From the NCBI GenBank assembly GCA_032358255.1, contig JAULBX010014648.1, positions 31,165 through 95,164 on the forward strand: a DNA stretch of 64,000 nt. Direction: 5' to 3'. The stretch comes from Heterotrichella gracilis. Taxonomy: Eukaryota; Sar; Xanthophyceae; Tribonematales; Xanthonemataceae. Position numbers and translations under genes: made by a program. Numbering within the stretch: the stretch's first letter is position 1; each line of letters begins with the position of its first letter. The notes under the pieces were generated by a model, which saw only the letters and a program-made list of their open reading frames with translations, was not told the DNA's origin and did no database searches. Of the stretch, positions 24,601 to 38,100 are shown one piece after another.

Positions 24601-26414
24601 GTACACCAGACTTTGGCAGGGGCATTTAATGAATTCTTGAACATGAACATGCGTTGAGCGTCCGTGCTGCGTGTTAGTTGCAAAGTCGCTTTGCAAGCAT
24701 GGTTGTGTTTGGCACCGGCTGGTGAAACGTGCCGCATTTGCTTTTTATGGTCTGCTGCCACTGACTCAGTGTGTGTCGATGAACACACTGCTGATCACTG
24801 GCATGTATATTGGTACACCTCAATATCATACAATCTGTAGTATAATAGAATTGCCAGTCACAAACATAATTTAACAAATGTTTTGTTGCAGAATCCTCCA
24901 TCTCCACCCAACCCAGCACTCCCCTGGACCCGCACCTGCACCTGTCAAACAGTTCAGAGAGCAGCGCACTAGACCTGGGCGAACACACAAGCATGCCCCC
25001 GGTGGCCCGCTCAAGCAGCTGGACCACCGCCACACACCGCCTGGGGGCAATTAAGGCCGCCATCCGCCAAGCCCTGCTCAAGCCCTCCGCCTCCCCCTGC
25101 CCCCCTGATCCTGAGTCGCTCCCCTTGAGGTCAATGTCAACATTCTCCGACACCCTCCTTGGGGCCTGTGAGGTGGAACCTGCCCCTCGTGTGCGTGTGC
25201 TGGTGCCGGCAATGCTGAGGCGGTGTGTGAGCCTCCAAACAGACACTGCAGGGAGGACTACTTCAGCACAGACTGGCGCAGCCCCCAAGTCTGCGCCACC
25301 CCCCACCCATCCTGTGGACATCACCACCAGCCAGCGCCCTGACAACCCGGCTGGCAGCGGAGACGTTGACATGCTGATCTCCCCTTGCACGCCCCTCCGC
25401 CTCACCTCCCTGGTGCCACCCTCTCGTGTGGTTCATTCGAGCACACACCTTGGTCAACCCAAGCGTGCACTCTACCAAGATGACACAGCTGAAGATGGCA
25501 CGGTGGACACTGAGTGCAAGGAGAGACTGTCTCCATCAGACAAATGGTGCCTTGCCAAGCAGCTATATTCGCCAAGACCGCCAAGTCAGCCAGCTGGGGG
25601 CAGCCAGGCGCTGCATAGGTACAGGGGCATACTCATGATGGCAGCGCTAGCTATTACCCTTGTAGGGTATTGGTTGGTGTGGCGGGGAGGCTCGCTGCTG
25701 ACGTGGCAGGTGCAGGCTGGCGCATCGCTGGCGCTGTCAGCATTCCCAGGGGAGGAAGAGGAGGGAACAACACCAGGGAGGGTGCTTTTTGTGGGCCAGA
25801 GTGGCTCGCTGGCATGGGACAGCGCAAGGCGCGCCTTTTCGGTTGCAATGCTTGGCATGGCCCTGTTACACGGCATGGTGATCCTGGGGGCTGGGGTTGC
25901 TGTGTGGTGCCAAGCGCTGCCAGCCACAGTGGCGCCTGGGGGCCGTGTGCGGCGCCAATCAGCGCAGCAGCATGCAGGAAAGACCTGTCATGTGGGTGGT
26001 GTGAAGGCGATGCTGTCAGCGGCGCTGCCACCCCTAGCAGCCTTGGTGATTGCACTCACTGGCATGCTGGCTGCGGTCCTCCTGGTGCTGGGTCTGGCTG
26101 TGGTGGTGGTGAGGCAGGCGGTGCTGGCGGGCTGTGGTGCGCTGTTCTCCACAAGCGTGGAAGCGCTGGCGCTGTCCAGCGTGTGTGTGGACATGCAGGG
26201 ATGGGGCGGGAAAATGCACTGTGCTGCACACGCGCTGCCATTGTGCCAGGCATGGCAACGTGCTGCCGGGTGGTGGATAACGATAGGGGCGGCAGGGCTG
26301 GTGCTGGGGCATGTGCTGGTCATCCTTGCGTTTGCAACACAGCGGCCTGCCAGGGGGCGTGCAGTGGGGGCTCAGAGCCCTGCCAAGGATCAAATCCATG
26401 GCGGTGGTTTCTGA
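21644..26414 (+). CDS. VPS62/DUF946-like secretory-pathway membrane protein, about 1,020 aa
   Basis: Exons: 21644-21844, 22043-22208, 22434-22613, about 22940-23037, 23295-23686, 23928-24246, 24403-24596 and 24892-26414. The N-terminus is a signal peptide (MLTWWVVWLLATAS, then RTEAQ). The VPS62 family core is visible: KVYYTVHDD with NYWVFDFHLFYP, then HEVDWERVSV, YRSQHSTGE and SHAQYPHAS, and later NGYWGG. The family's role is poorly known (yeast Vps62 affects vacuolar sorting). After the core come a hydrophobic helix near 24450-24530 and a long Ser/Pro/Thr-rich region. Four further membrane segments are encoded at about 25625-25690, 25830-25910, 26010-26120 and 26270-26340. The start of exon 4 is unresolved, because no AG gives the right frame before YDCADLQL. 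The exon 7/8 junction fits phase only with a GC donor at 24597. The C-terminal membrane module is not typical of the family, so two genes joined by mistake cannot be excluded. Confidence 0.75.
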
Positions 26415-27830
26415 GTTGATGGTTGATGAGTCTCAGAGTCTGCAACGTATATGGACCAGTATACACTGTATTAAGTTGTACAGTAGGGCTCTGGGCTCCT
26501 GCATTTTCCTAATTTTGTGAGTTGTTATTTGCATTTAGTTTTAAGTACCCCTTAATTATTGACGGCAGTTCGTCACTGTGGCATGTGCACACTCCAAATC
26601 GCCAACCGATTTTTCTCAATTCAGACAAACCAACTTTTTGAATCGGTTGTGAAAACTGATTGAAATTTGGGCTGCACTGTGCAGCTTGCCACAAGGGTAT
26701 ACATCTTGGAAAGTTTATAAGTTGTTTGCCAACCCGCATGGGCCATCGTATTGCGGCATGACAATGTCACCAGTACTGTGACAATGTCATCCATTAAATG
26801 TCAAATTTTGACAAATATTTCCAAGTTACACCAGGTGAGTTGGCCAAGGTGAACTGGTCCAGTGTTCAAGAGACACCCGGGTAATTGGTGGCCGCCATCA
26901 TGTCATGTCATTGATGATGCTGGCCAATTAGTGATCTGCCACCTTCGAAGTCAAACAAAGAAAAGAGCCAATAAGTTGCACATACCTATGCGTCGCAACC
27001 GTTACGGTACCCGCGGGTGTCACTTAATCCCAGGTACTTTGGGTTCCCTCCCCCCCCCCCTGTTTCGCCGTAGATAACAAAGGTTTAACCCTTCCATCAC
27101 AGATAATAACCAATGTTCACACAAAACGGCCACAGCCGGAATGCTTCCAATAATGCCCAAATTGAAACACCAACCGGCTGTCAGTCGAGTCACACTGCTG
27201 TGTCACACAGTGCGCAAAAAAACAATGTTAAGTATCTGCACACACCGCTAGGACTGCAAAGCTACTGCTCCCATACTTGCTCTTCTCAAAAGGTCCTTGA
27301 CAAGATGCACAGCACAGCACCTGTGTGGCACCCCTGAAGGACACACATGGTGTGATGGAGCACAGCTGGCTGAATACATGTCCAATGTGAGTTGGTGGCG
27401 CAAAGTTAAAATCGAACATCAGGCATATCAACAGGTATAAACTGCAACACGCCTGTACTTACTGATGCAATGAAGCCTAGGTAGCATGGCTCTCTATGCA
27501 GAGCTACACAAAAAATACAGTGGATAAGGACTACATGTACACAATGTGGTGTCCGCCCTACTATCATACAGGGTACAACGTGCAATGCACTTCAGAATGC
27601 ACCAGATGTCCCAAACCCATCCCAAAGCTGCACATGTCGAACAGGTGACTCATGCACACACCCACATAAGTATGAAAAAACAAGGAATTTATTCCCGTGA
27701 CATGAGCAATTTCAGTCCCATTGTCAGAGATGCCCACGATCTTGCCATCTCCCAACCTAGAAACCTCCAAAACTGTACAACATGCCTCCACGCATACATC
27801 CACATCCCAGAAGCCTTCCGCACTCCAAAT
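26415..27830. other. Intergenic region between convergent VPS62-like and Ycf45-like genes
   Basis: Contains both 3' ends. An inverted repeat with 9-base arms (CAACCGATT at 26603-26611, AATCGGTTG at 26641-26649) could form a hairpin with a 29-base loop. A C-run lies at 27050-27060. No coding segment was recognised. Confidence 0.45.
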
Positions 27831-30800
27831 TCAGTGGCCGCGGCGCGGGTTTATCGCTGGGCGGCGCTTTGACTTGCGCGTGCCGGTGCCGTTGACCAGG
27901 TTGAACGGCGAGCGGCGTCCAAGCATAAGCGGGTCCACTGAGGTGTACCCATTCAGGGCAAGCTCAGCCAGGGCGTCCTGCGCAACCATGCTTCCCGTCA
28001 GAGCAATGGACAGTCATGCATCCCAGTCAGTAGTGGGGTGGCCATGTGACACAGGCAAGCTGCCACCGTGACCACTACATGGTGCAGATTTGGAGAGGAA
28101 ACAACTTTTGTTTTCATCAACTGATCCTGGACATAAGATGATGCAATTGTGAATTATTGCGGCGGGCTTTGTACCATTAGTATGTAACTACTGTTTACTT
28201 CAGAACTATTTAGGGTACGCTCAGCCCAAGGGCCTGTGGGGCCAGGGCCAGTGCACCCACCTTGTCCGGCACGCCCCTCAGCTTTGCCGCCCATGCGTAG
28301 GTGTTGTTCTCCTCCATGTCATACCCCTGGAACCCCGACAGCGATGGCAGGCCCACGTCATCCAGGTTGTCTGCAGAGTCGGTGATGGGCGAGCTGGTCT
28401 CCTCCACGCGGTCGTACCTGCGCTGCTCAACCACAACCTTCTTGGTGGGGGGGTCGCGGCGGCGCACCTGCAGGCAAGGGGAGGAGGCATGTGGAGGGAC
28501 GGGGTTACATGGACAGGGGAGGTGGAAGGATTCAGGGGGTTTGTCATCAGTGGACATTTTTATCGTTTCCTCATGAGACAATTGACTTCCGTAAACTCTT
28601 CCAGTGTTGAGATAATGGGCATTTTTACAGGGGCCAATGTGTATGTTGCAACATCTCCTCGTGATCCTGAGTAGGATTTAAATATTTATAAAATTCATTA
28701 TTTAAAAATATTAACAATTTGAAAAATGAGTAAGGTACAAAGGCGGTGTTCCACTTGCCCCCACCTGCACCATGGGCGTCTTCCCGTGCAGCAGGCAGTC
28801 CACGCTGTCCTCCACCCAGTGGGTCACCCAGAAGGCGCGCTCACGCATCTCAATGAGCAGCGGGAAGGTGGGGGGCGCCTTGCGCTCAAGCACACTCTTC
28901 TGCGTGCCGCGTATCCGTGCCTCCTCGTCACCTGGGGGGGGGGGAGGGGGGCAAATACCATTCACAATCCAAGCAGACTCTCTTCCTTATCAAAGAGCGC
29001 GCTTTCAGAGGTGGAGTACGAGCCGCAAGTGCCACTTCTGGCCAGATACATGCATGCTTTCCGAGGGGGTGGCATTGATTTGACAGCCATACCCAACAGC
29101 CTGGCACTGCCTGTAGTGCACGCATCAAGGCGCCGATGCAACACCCCTCCCTTGACCACATGGCAGCGTACCGAGTGTGACTGATTGGATGCCCCCAACC
29201 AGGTCTGTGAGAGTGGGGTTCTTGATGAGGTTCTCCAGCAGCTGCCCGTGTGCAGTGCCAATGAGCTGCACGCCGCGCTCGGCAATGGTGCGGCAGGCAA
29301 GCGCCTCGGCCTCTGTGCCAATCTCATCCACAATCACCACCTCGGGCATGTGGTTCTCAATAGCCTCAATCTGGGGTTGGGACGGATTGGGAACACTTCA
29401 ATGCCTGGTTCTCAAATACAAGGCAATGAAAATTCCATGATGATTCCCACCAGCACCAACTTACATAGCTGCTTGTATGTGCATGTCATTTGAGATGAGC
29501 TGCCCAGGTACTGCATGCACAGGAAACACTCTAGATGGTGCTGCAATAGCAGTGTGCTCACCATGATGTGGTGCTGGGAGGAGGGGTTGGGCACTTGCAT
29601 GCGCCGCGCCCCGCCTATTGCAGGGTGTGGCACATCGCCGTCGCCCCCAATTTCATTTGATGTGTCGATGATGACCACCCGCTTCTTGAGGTCATCCGCC
29701 AGCACACGCGCCATCTCGCGGATGACAGTGGTCTTGCCCACACCGGGGCGGCCAAGGAACAGGATAGAGTTGGGCACTGCACAGGCAACAAGGGTGAGCT
29801 GCAAGCCTATAGGTCCTAGCTCAACTGCCAACACAGCCCATGCTGTGGCGCGTGATGCGCTGCCGAGTGTGGCATGTGATGGATGCGCATGTGGGTGGCA
29901 TGCATGTTTGACCTGGCAGCATGATCCAGCAGACCCAAAGCGCACAGTGCCATATTCCTCCATGTTCATGCCAAGGTGCATGAAGTGGCCAATTCAGCGT
30001 TCATTCACCAGCCAACACAGTGCGGCAGGGGCTACGCACCATCCAGTAAGTCGCGGATCATGTCGATGTGGCCAGTCACTGCGCGGCCCACGCGGCAGGT
30101 AAGGCCCACCACTGCGCCCTTGCGGTTGCGGATGGCGGAGATGCGGTGCAGGGTGCCGGGGATGCCCGCCCTGTTGTCACCACCAAACTCACCCACTGCC
30201 CGCTCGGCACCCATGAGGTCCTCTCGGGTCACCTGGACACCACAAGCTCCATCAGGGCCTAGGCAGGCATGGACTTCTGCAAGCCACAGGGAAAATCGCA
30301 ACAGGTAAGATCAAGGATTGGCTGCGGCTTGTGCGCAGGTGTGCCACATACCTCGCCCTCTCTCAGGTATTCCCCACCCCTGCCTCCAAGAAATCGAGCC
30401 TCCGGCCTCCTCCCCAGGTCAAGGACGACCTGCAAAGCATGGCGTTAAATATTAGGTAGATGGTATCTATGCATAATTGTGTGTGAAACCATCATCCCAC
30501 TTGCTTAACCTGAAGCACAGTGTATTTGATGGTGACAGCTGGCTAATACTGCCAGAAATTTAAAAAGCGCCTCCAACACCAGCAGCGGAGTTGGTTTACC
30601 TCCAGCAAGTTGGCTCTTTCGGAGTGGTGAGCCAGGGGCTGCTGGATGTCTTTGGGCAGCATCTGCGCACATAAACGTGATTCAACACAAGCGTGGGCGC
30701 CAGTGGCTCGAAGAGTTTCCCAGCTGGGCATTAGGGTTTTCATGACACCATGACCCTTGAGACTGGCAGGTGATGACCAGAGTGTATTGCAAAACAGCCC

Positions 30801-31484
30801 ACCAGAACAGATATATTTGCAGAAAAACCCTAAGATCCAGCACCTCGGCAATGAACCGGGGACTGAGTCGGTACACTATGCCATGCATGGCATACGAAGT
30901 GTGGTCAATCTTCGGTCAATCTTCCATTACCCGGGACTGAGTCGGGGGATCACATGGTGCCAGGCCTCACCTGAAGCAGGGCGTCCAGGTCATCACGGAC
31001 AAACACTGAACCATCCTCCTCGCTGAGCAGCCCGTCAGCTGCATTGGAGAGGCAAGGTGCGATAAGTATCTTTTCCACGCACATATCATCATCCGGACGA
31101 TGGCATGTGGGCATATCATCAACATTGGTGACACTCTTGGCACATAGGAAGCCATCAGCCACAAGCACAAAGCAACTCACCAATGTCCGCTCCACTGGCT
31201 GGTTCCTCGCTGTCTTCAACTGCCTTAGCAAGGAGGCCCCTGCCCCTGCTGCCTGTCACTGACTTGCATGCAGATGATCCGACGAAGGGTATGGGATGAT
31301 GGGTTGACAGCCTGACGCGACTTGTGACAGAGCTTGCAGAAGCACCACGCGTCGTCTGCGAGCTGCGATAACAGGGTTTGTTAACAGCGTGTATATGCCG
31401 GTCATACGTGCAGGGTATTTGAACTTGATACCCCAGGCATGGCACAAGACAACGCATGGAACTTACCCTGGCCGCCTGGTACAA
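27831..31484 (-). CDS. Ycf45/SPD1-like plastid P-loop ATPase
   Basis: Family: Ycf45 of algal plastids and nuclear SPD1 (SEEDLING PLASTID DEVELOPMENT 1) of plants, related to SpoIIIAA; biochemical role unclear, needed for early plastid development in Arabidopsis. Exons: 31484-31181, 31038-30971, 30662-30600, 30429-30352, 30232-30040, 29776-29562, about 29390-29172, 28931-28765, 28467-28261 and 27977-27831. Ser/Arg-rich residues before [10 protein letters not shown] look like a plastid transit peptide. Walker A is GRPGVGKTT, followed by [12 protein letters not shown], a [13 protein letters not shown] stretch, the Walker-B-like [24 protein letters not shown] and [14 protein letters not shown]. 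The C-terminal part is basic ([13 protein letters not shown]). I do not clearly see an R3H domain, which plant members are often said to have. The start could also be the second Met (MRCLVPCLG). Confidence 0.85.
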
Positions 31485-32233
31485 GGCACAGTGAAGGAAC
31501 CCATCGTCAAGGCGAAGGAAAAAGAGTTTGCGTCAAGCTTTGTTCGTAGGATGACAACGTATATGTTGGCAGATGTTGGTACTGCAGTGACTTTCAAACT
31601 TCAAAAAAAAAGTCTCAACAACGTAGCAGTGAGAGTATTGGCAGCGACATACCAACGAAAAGCTTCAACTTGAGGTTCAAGAGAGCGTTGTGACAGCCCT
31701 GGGCGAATCACCCACAAGTAACAGTGTTGCCTAAAGGCAACACAAGGTCGTTAGGACAGCCAGTCAGCAGGCAGCCAAGGCGTAGCAGGCAGCGTGTACA
31801 GGGCCCGATATTCTTGTGTGGCAAACCAATGTTCTAGGTGCAAGGACAGTTCTTATATACAAGCGCGTCTTAGGCAAGCGTTATTTTACCTTGCGACACA
31901 CTTTGCAGCGCTACTCCACGAACATACTGTGTTGGGTCCATACCCAATGCATGCATGCATGTGGTCGCATGCATCTGTGGAAGGCTTACGTGATGGCCTC
32001 CACCTCACCTCCACCTCCACATGCACTTAATAGGTGGCTTATGAGCTGTGCAACAATTTAGCTGTCTTATCAGTCTACTGAAGTTGTTTAAACTGCAGTT
32101 TTTCAGGGTTCCAGCAGCAGCAGCAGGCTAGAGCTGGGAAGATAGCTAGTCAGTCTGGGCCAAATTTGAATGCTATTTTTCTTCTCAATTGCCCTGCTGG
32201 AGCGCTTGTAACCAGCTATTCAAACACAGCAAC
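31485..32233. other. Region between the divergent Ycf45-like and SurE genes
   Basis: Shared upstream region. Two overlapping CATGCATG octamers lie at 31950-31961, about 280 bases before the SurE start. No coding segment was recognised. Confidence 0.45.
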
Positions 32234-34171
32234 ATGAATAGTTTCCGGGTGCTGGTAAGCAACGACGATGGGGTTGGCGCGCCAGGGCTGTTAGCAATGG
32301 CAGCTGCGCTCCAACAATCTGGTGTTTGCTTCTTGGTGTGTGGCCCGGCTGGCGAGCGGTCTGCACAAAGCCACGCCATCACCATGGGCAAGCCCATGGT
32401 TGCTGTGCCTATCCTGGTTGATGGTGCTGAGGAGGCCTTCGCGGTGGAGGGCACCCCTGCGGACTCGGTGATGCTCGCACTCAACAGCAGCCTGCTACAG
32501 GTGTGGCTCAGCTGCAATGCAACCTGAACATTGCTGTAGGCTGTGGGCTGTGCAGCAGCAGTGGGGGAATACTGAACCTGGGGCCACTCCTGCATGCTCA
32601 CACCCCAGGCAAGCTCCCAGGGTGCAGGGGGTGACACTTGATGGTACTGTCAGCAATTTACTTACCCAGCCACGAGTTGTTGACGATGTCAAAAGTGGTT
32701 TGGTGCAGGACCCTCGCTGCGACCTCGTGCTTTCAGGGATCAACAGGGGTGACAACCTGGGCCTTCACGTCATCTACTCTGGAACTGTTGGAGCAGCAAG
32801 GGAGGCCGCGTGCAAGGTGACTGTGGATCAGGTTCACAAGACTTTTTTTATGAGTCATTGGCCTTTGCGCCCCCCGTTTTAGTAGACCAGCCACCCCCTC
32901 CCTCCAACCCCATTTCTCGGACAGTACATCAGCTGTCCCCCGCCACTTCCATTGGCCGAGCACCCTTTCATGGCCCGATGAAGGCCCAATCATTGTGGAT
33001 CAGCACAGTTTGTGAAAGCATTACTGGCATACCACTGGCACTAGCAATGCCGAGCACAATAAGGATTGAATTTGTTGATTTGTGCAGGGGCTTCCATCCA
33101 TAGCTTGCTCATTGGACAGCCACGCAGCGCGGTCGATACCAGAGTATGAGGTTGCCGCATCGCTTATAGTACCAATCGTCAAGGTACGCATCCAGTGCCA
33201 CATTGGAGTAACCAGGCTATGTTTTACACTGCTTCATCTTGCTCATAATGCATTCAATTTGCAGATCGAAGCATTGGCAGGCAGCCAAGTTCTAATTTTC
33301 ATGCAAAACTCCCAATGCAGTCTTTGCTAGGACTCCTGCCTGGAACCGACAATCAGCTGGCAGCATTTGGAGGGAAAATAATCAATGTCAACATCCCTGA
33401 TGCCCCACTGTCGGAGGTGAAAGGGTACTACCTTGCGCATCAAGGTGCAGCATGCCAGTACCCACTCTTTGTTGAAGCAAGCGAGACTGAGCACTTGCCA
33501 ACTGTCCACAAAGACGTTGAAGCCATGGCTCACCACGAGGGGATTGCTGGCGCACGGGTGTTCAGAAACAAGCTTGGAGAGTACAAGGGGTAAGTGCTGT
33601 GCACCTGCATACATGAAGCATTGTTCAACCAGAACCAGTGATTGATCCATGTACTAGCTTCTGCAGCTACCAAGGTGGTGTCCTTATGTCCTGCTGCATG
33701 GCTTGCAGGGACGATACCCACGGCAGTGACAGCTGGGCCTGCCGAAGTGGCTGGGTCAGTGTCACGCTTCTTGGTCTGTCATCTGATATTGCTATCACAG
33801 AGGTGAGGTGGAATCCCCCCTGCCTTTGTTTTGCATCATGTAGCCGGGGGCATATTGGCCCCAATGTGGCATTACATTACATTACATGCATGCCCCCGAA
33901 GGGATGCATCCACCGACAGTAGCCAAACGCCAGGCACTCCTGTCCAACACAATTCGCATACTGGCAATGAGTTGGGAAACAGTGATCTGGATTGAAGGTT
34001 CAGAAACAATGTGGGGTTGTACAGGTCACGCAAGATGCAGAGAACGGAGTTGTTCCAGTGCTGATCAACGTGCTGAAAGCTGCAGCAGATCACTTGAATC
34101 CGATTGTCATGCCGGTTCATGAACAGGCGCGTTTCATGTTTGGGGGACCCGGCATGCAGCAATCTTGTTGA
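32234..34171 (+). CDS. SurE-type 5'/3'-nucleotidase/phosphatase, 326 aa
   Basis: Family role: metal-dependent removal of phosphate from nucleoside monophosphates and short polyphosphates. Exons: 32234-32500, 32709-32816, 33088-33183, 33321-33589, 33709-33802 and 34025-34171; all phases agree. The N-terminus [14 protein letters not shown] carries the metal-binding NDDG with GAPGL following. Other SurE blocks: [39 protein letters not shown] (metal-binding Asn), [21 protein letters not shown] and the GWVSVT segment. Starting at MNSF matches the family, which begins within a few residues of the first beta strand; no targeting peptide is seen on this choice, but an upstream in-frame extension without a Met exists. 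The C-terminal exon ([13 protein letters not shown]) is lineage-specific in sequence. Confidence 0.9.
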
Positions 34172-35196
34172 GGCACCGCCTTTCAAGGTACTGTGTCAAA
34201 CTTCCTGTAGCGGCACCCTGTGGGTATTGACGGCTACCGTAATCAGTGTTGTCAGCAGCCAAAGCAGGGTCTGGTACTGTCATTGGGTCCAATGGTAGGG
34301 AAACAGTGGACAGAAGGGCAACGCTCTTTTCTTCGCTCAATCCTCTTCCTTAACCAACGCGCCTGTTCAAGGACAGGCTGCGTAGATAATTATAAATTTA
34401 TTTTGTCATGGGGTCCATGCCGCTGCCTGTTGCCACAGTGAGTGGCAGGTTTGCAGATGCGGTGCATCGATTGTGTCAAACGCTGTTGTAAACGCTGAGC
34501 TGCAAATCATGAACTTCCAGATAGACACGCACCATTCCAACGCCAATTCTGTATTTGCTGGGTTAAGGGGCAAGTAGTGCAAAACACACCAAGTTCAAAC
34601 CAGAACCAGAACCCCCAGCCTAGAATGGGATTATCCCCGACTTCATCCCCAGCCTGCATGGGGACATTGCGAACTTGAAAATCGATAGCCCTGCAAAGTT
34701 CCCGCCTTGGCCAGAGGTATGTAACAGACACGTTTCTCAACGTTTGAACTCTAGGTTGCCCAACTTGTGAATTTCGTCCTTTAAGGTTGCTTAGAGTTCG
34801 TGCTCTCCGTGGCATGCAACCCCAACGTCGTTACCTGGTTTAACACTGGGAGCCGTTCCGTAGTGGCCCACTAGCTTGGACTTTTCGTGGGGACTTCTCT
34901 CAACTGCTATGGCATGACCCTGGGTTGTGGTGGACTACTGGTGTCCTTGTTATCACGTTAAATCTGGGTAACCTTAGGCTTCGTTGAGCGACAGTCGCTG
35001 GACTGGGCAACCGACAGTGACACCTGAAGGGCAAGGTTTCGTGTGTGTGGGTTAGGAACGTTCTGAGGGGTTCAAAACTCAGGTAAACTATGATAGCATG
35101 CTGCATGGGTGTCCCAGGCTTCAAGCTTCTCGATAGGTGACAGCACACAGCTGAGCTGTGTGTCCCTGCTGTTGAACTGAGCAACTTGTGTGGACA
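34172..35196. other. Region between SurE and the SNF2-B3 gene
   Basis: Should contain the SurE 3' end and the promoter and first exon(s) of the SNF2-B3 gene. The first coding exon I can follow (35197) needs two preceding bases, so an upstream exon with a start codon lies here. A short frame beginning MNFQIDTHH near 34511 is one unsupported candidate. Confidence 0.4.
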
Positions 35197-38100
35197 GGGA
35201 AGTCAAGGCTGACCTGCTGAGCACCACTGCCCCTGGCCTTCACGCTTGTGGGCCCACATCACAGTGCCCACACCAGGATGATTCTGATGAGCCCTGCCTA
35301 GACAAAGAGCACGACGCTGGCGGTGTCATAATGACTTGCGATGCTGGGGCCATGCTCCTGCAAAGCCTGCATGAGCAATCTCCTGAAGTGTCCCCTGACA
35401 GAATGGCAAACCGCCTGGCTATGGTACGCTGCTGTTATTAGCCTGGTGGCATTTGAACTTCCTCTTCTGTAGTGGTGCATGTTGTGGCTTGCGCATTCAT
35501 TGTCAGGTCTGACCAGCCTTGTAGCCATGGTGCCAGCGCAACATGGGCAGCTACAGAGCCATGGCAGGCTATGCTGTAGCTTGATGCTTGTCGCGTGTGG
35601 GTGGTCCCCTTTTTCTGCAAGTCATCTCTTAAACCATGTAGCCCAGACAACGCCATTGACCCAATGCCAGTCCTTGCCAATTCAAAATTCTGGGAACCTA
35701 TTCCACACCCTGCTTGAGGGTGGCATGACACGCGGCAAAACCTGCACTGCACTGTCAGCAAGAACTAAATCCCAAACCCTGTGCAAGTAACTGCTATGTG
35801 GTCCAGGAGCGTTTGGCACAACATTCAAACTGACAACGTGTTAATTGCTGCTGGTGGCCATGCAGGCTGTGGATATAATACTCGAGGATGCCACCCAACC
35901 AGCAGACGTTGCGCAAATTCAAGCTACAATGCTGAAAAGGTAATCCTTGACAATACTGCCACTATGATAGAACAGCAGGTGTTGACATAGTGCTTTGGGT
36001 GATCACGCCACTAATGCCACAAAACAAAGTAAAACCAAGGCCCTTGCTTCTCTCTGATGCAGCGTTCTACACAAGCAAATCGTGCAAATGCCTCTAGCGG
36101 GTCAGAATGTTTCAAGCAGTGGCTTGAGGTATGCTGCGTCAGTGTTGGAGCTGCATACCATAAGCCAGGGATTGCTTCAAGACAACCGTTTGCCCAGCCA
36201 GCACCCCCAGCATGACGTGGTGCTGCAGCAGATTGCCACAGCACTCGCCCAGGCTCACTGTGGGCGCATGATGGAGCTAGGGGAACAGCCCCAGCTGTGG
36301 GCTTTGGCGGTGGCAACACACCATGCCATAAGTGCCAAGGCGGAAACAGACAAGGCAATAAAAAGAGAGGTTGCATCCCACTACAGCCAGCAGCATGGGA
36401 GTCCAGTGGGTGACAGGTGTGCTGACAATTATGCTGTCAAACCCAAAGTCTCGTAGCCTTAGTTTGAATTGCACATTATCAGAGGTGCATATCATCAAAG
36501 GTGCATGCTTTCATTTGGCGCAAACTGCTACAGAGCTTGTAAATGAGCGTGTGTGGGAATGCCAGCCTCAATCTTACCCCTATGGCATTTTCCTGTGCAA
36601 GGGTTGTCCGCTGGAAGCCACGCCCGCCAGCAGCATCGAGCATCAAACACATGCAATGTGTGAGCAGCGCTATCCAGATGGTGAGCGAGAAAATGTGCCA
36701 GAGCCCAAGTTTGAGCACCCTGCTAGCTGGCTCCTGCACAATCTCGTCAGCGCCTGTCATCCATGGGCTGGTGCAACACTGCTTGACCAAACCTGACGAC
36801 ATGGGTGCTTCCATTGAGCATCTATTACACCACTGTGCTGAGGTGAGTCCTCAATAATGGAATTTCATTACCTGAAGCGCTGCATGGGATCGATCCACTG
36901 CGGCAGGCCTTTATGCCCTGTTCTCAAAACGAGTTCAAAAGAGGGGCAATACCATTTTTGGCCCATTGTTGCAGGATGGCTCAGGGACTGCAGTGCAGCA
37001 GCTTTTACTTGAAGGCTGCCACCAGGCATTGCCAGAGCCCTCGCAGTCAAGGTACATTGACGTGTTTCCTTTGCACCTTGTGTGGCTGTGTGTTGCAGCT
37101 CCTACCCGCTGACACCATGTGTCTGTCTTGCTGCAGGCAACCCACCACCCTGCAGGAGCTGATCCAGTCCAAGGTGAACAAGGCAGCACCGTTGGTACGG
37201 TGCCTGCAGGACAAGCTGTCGCATGACACATTAGGGGGCAACAGGTAATGAGAATGTCTCAACCTCTTTTGGAACAAGTATTTTGCTTGAATATTGGTCA
37301 TTATTCAGAAACAGCTGTGCCTACAAGAATGCAATACCAACACTTCTTTCTCTTAAATTTATTCAAATTGATTTGCACTTCAAATATTGTTGAACAAACA
37401 GGGCCACGACTGATGAGCAAGCTCAAGTGCATGCACATGCTGGCAGCGCTGATAATGGCCTCTCCGCACCTGCCAACAATGACCCTCGCCAGGGTAGCAG
37501 TGGCCGCCAGTCACCTTGCAAGGGTCGGAGGAGGAGAACTGGTTGCAGCATGGTGAAGTACAGCATACGCACCGTGTCGTGTGCAGCTGCATCATTCAGC
37601 AAGGAGGTAGGGATACACCAAAATCCATGCTCTTGCACAGGCATCTGTTGAAAGCATCGTGATCTTACAGGAGCCAAACTTATTGTCACTCACAGGCTTT
37701 AAAATTGCTGCCTGTTTGCTCAGGTGTTCATTCCAACCACCTTGACCAGGAGGCTTGACAGGTCGCTGCGGAATGCTGGAGTCATGGAGGTGCATGGTAA
37801 AGCTGAAGCGGCCGCCAGAATTGCCAGGTGTGACACATGTAGGAAACGAATTGCATATTTGATGATTTTTATGTTGAAGCAGCTGTCAGTGTGAAGTATA
37901 CTCGGCAGCGATGATTTGTGGTGGCTGTATAAAGATGGGCATGACTGACCCGCCACACACTACTCATGCTTGCAGGGAAAAGGCTCTGCAAGAGCGCCTG
38001 GAGGCACTAAAATCCAGCAACATGGATGAGTACCTGCGCCTGGTGCAATCCAACAAGAACTCTGTGGTGCACAAGCTGCTCGCCAAGACAGACCTCTGCT

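Noticed and set aside
33289-33320. A possible 32-base intron in the SurE gene
   Set aside because: The frame can be kept by splicing 33183 directly to 33321; the short segment at 33265-33288 is then just intron, so no tiny intron is needed.
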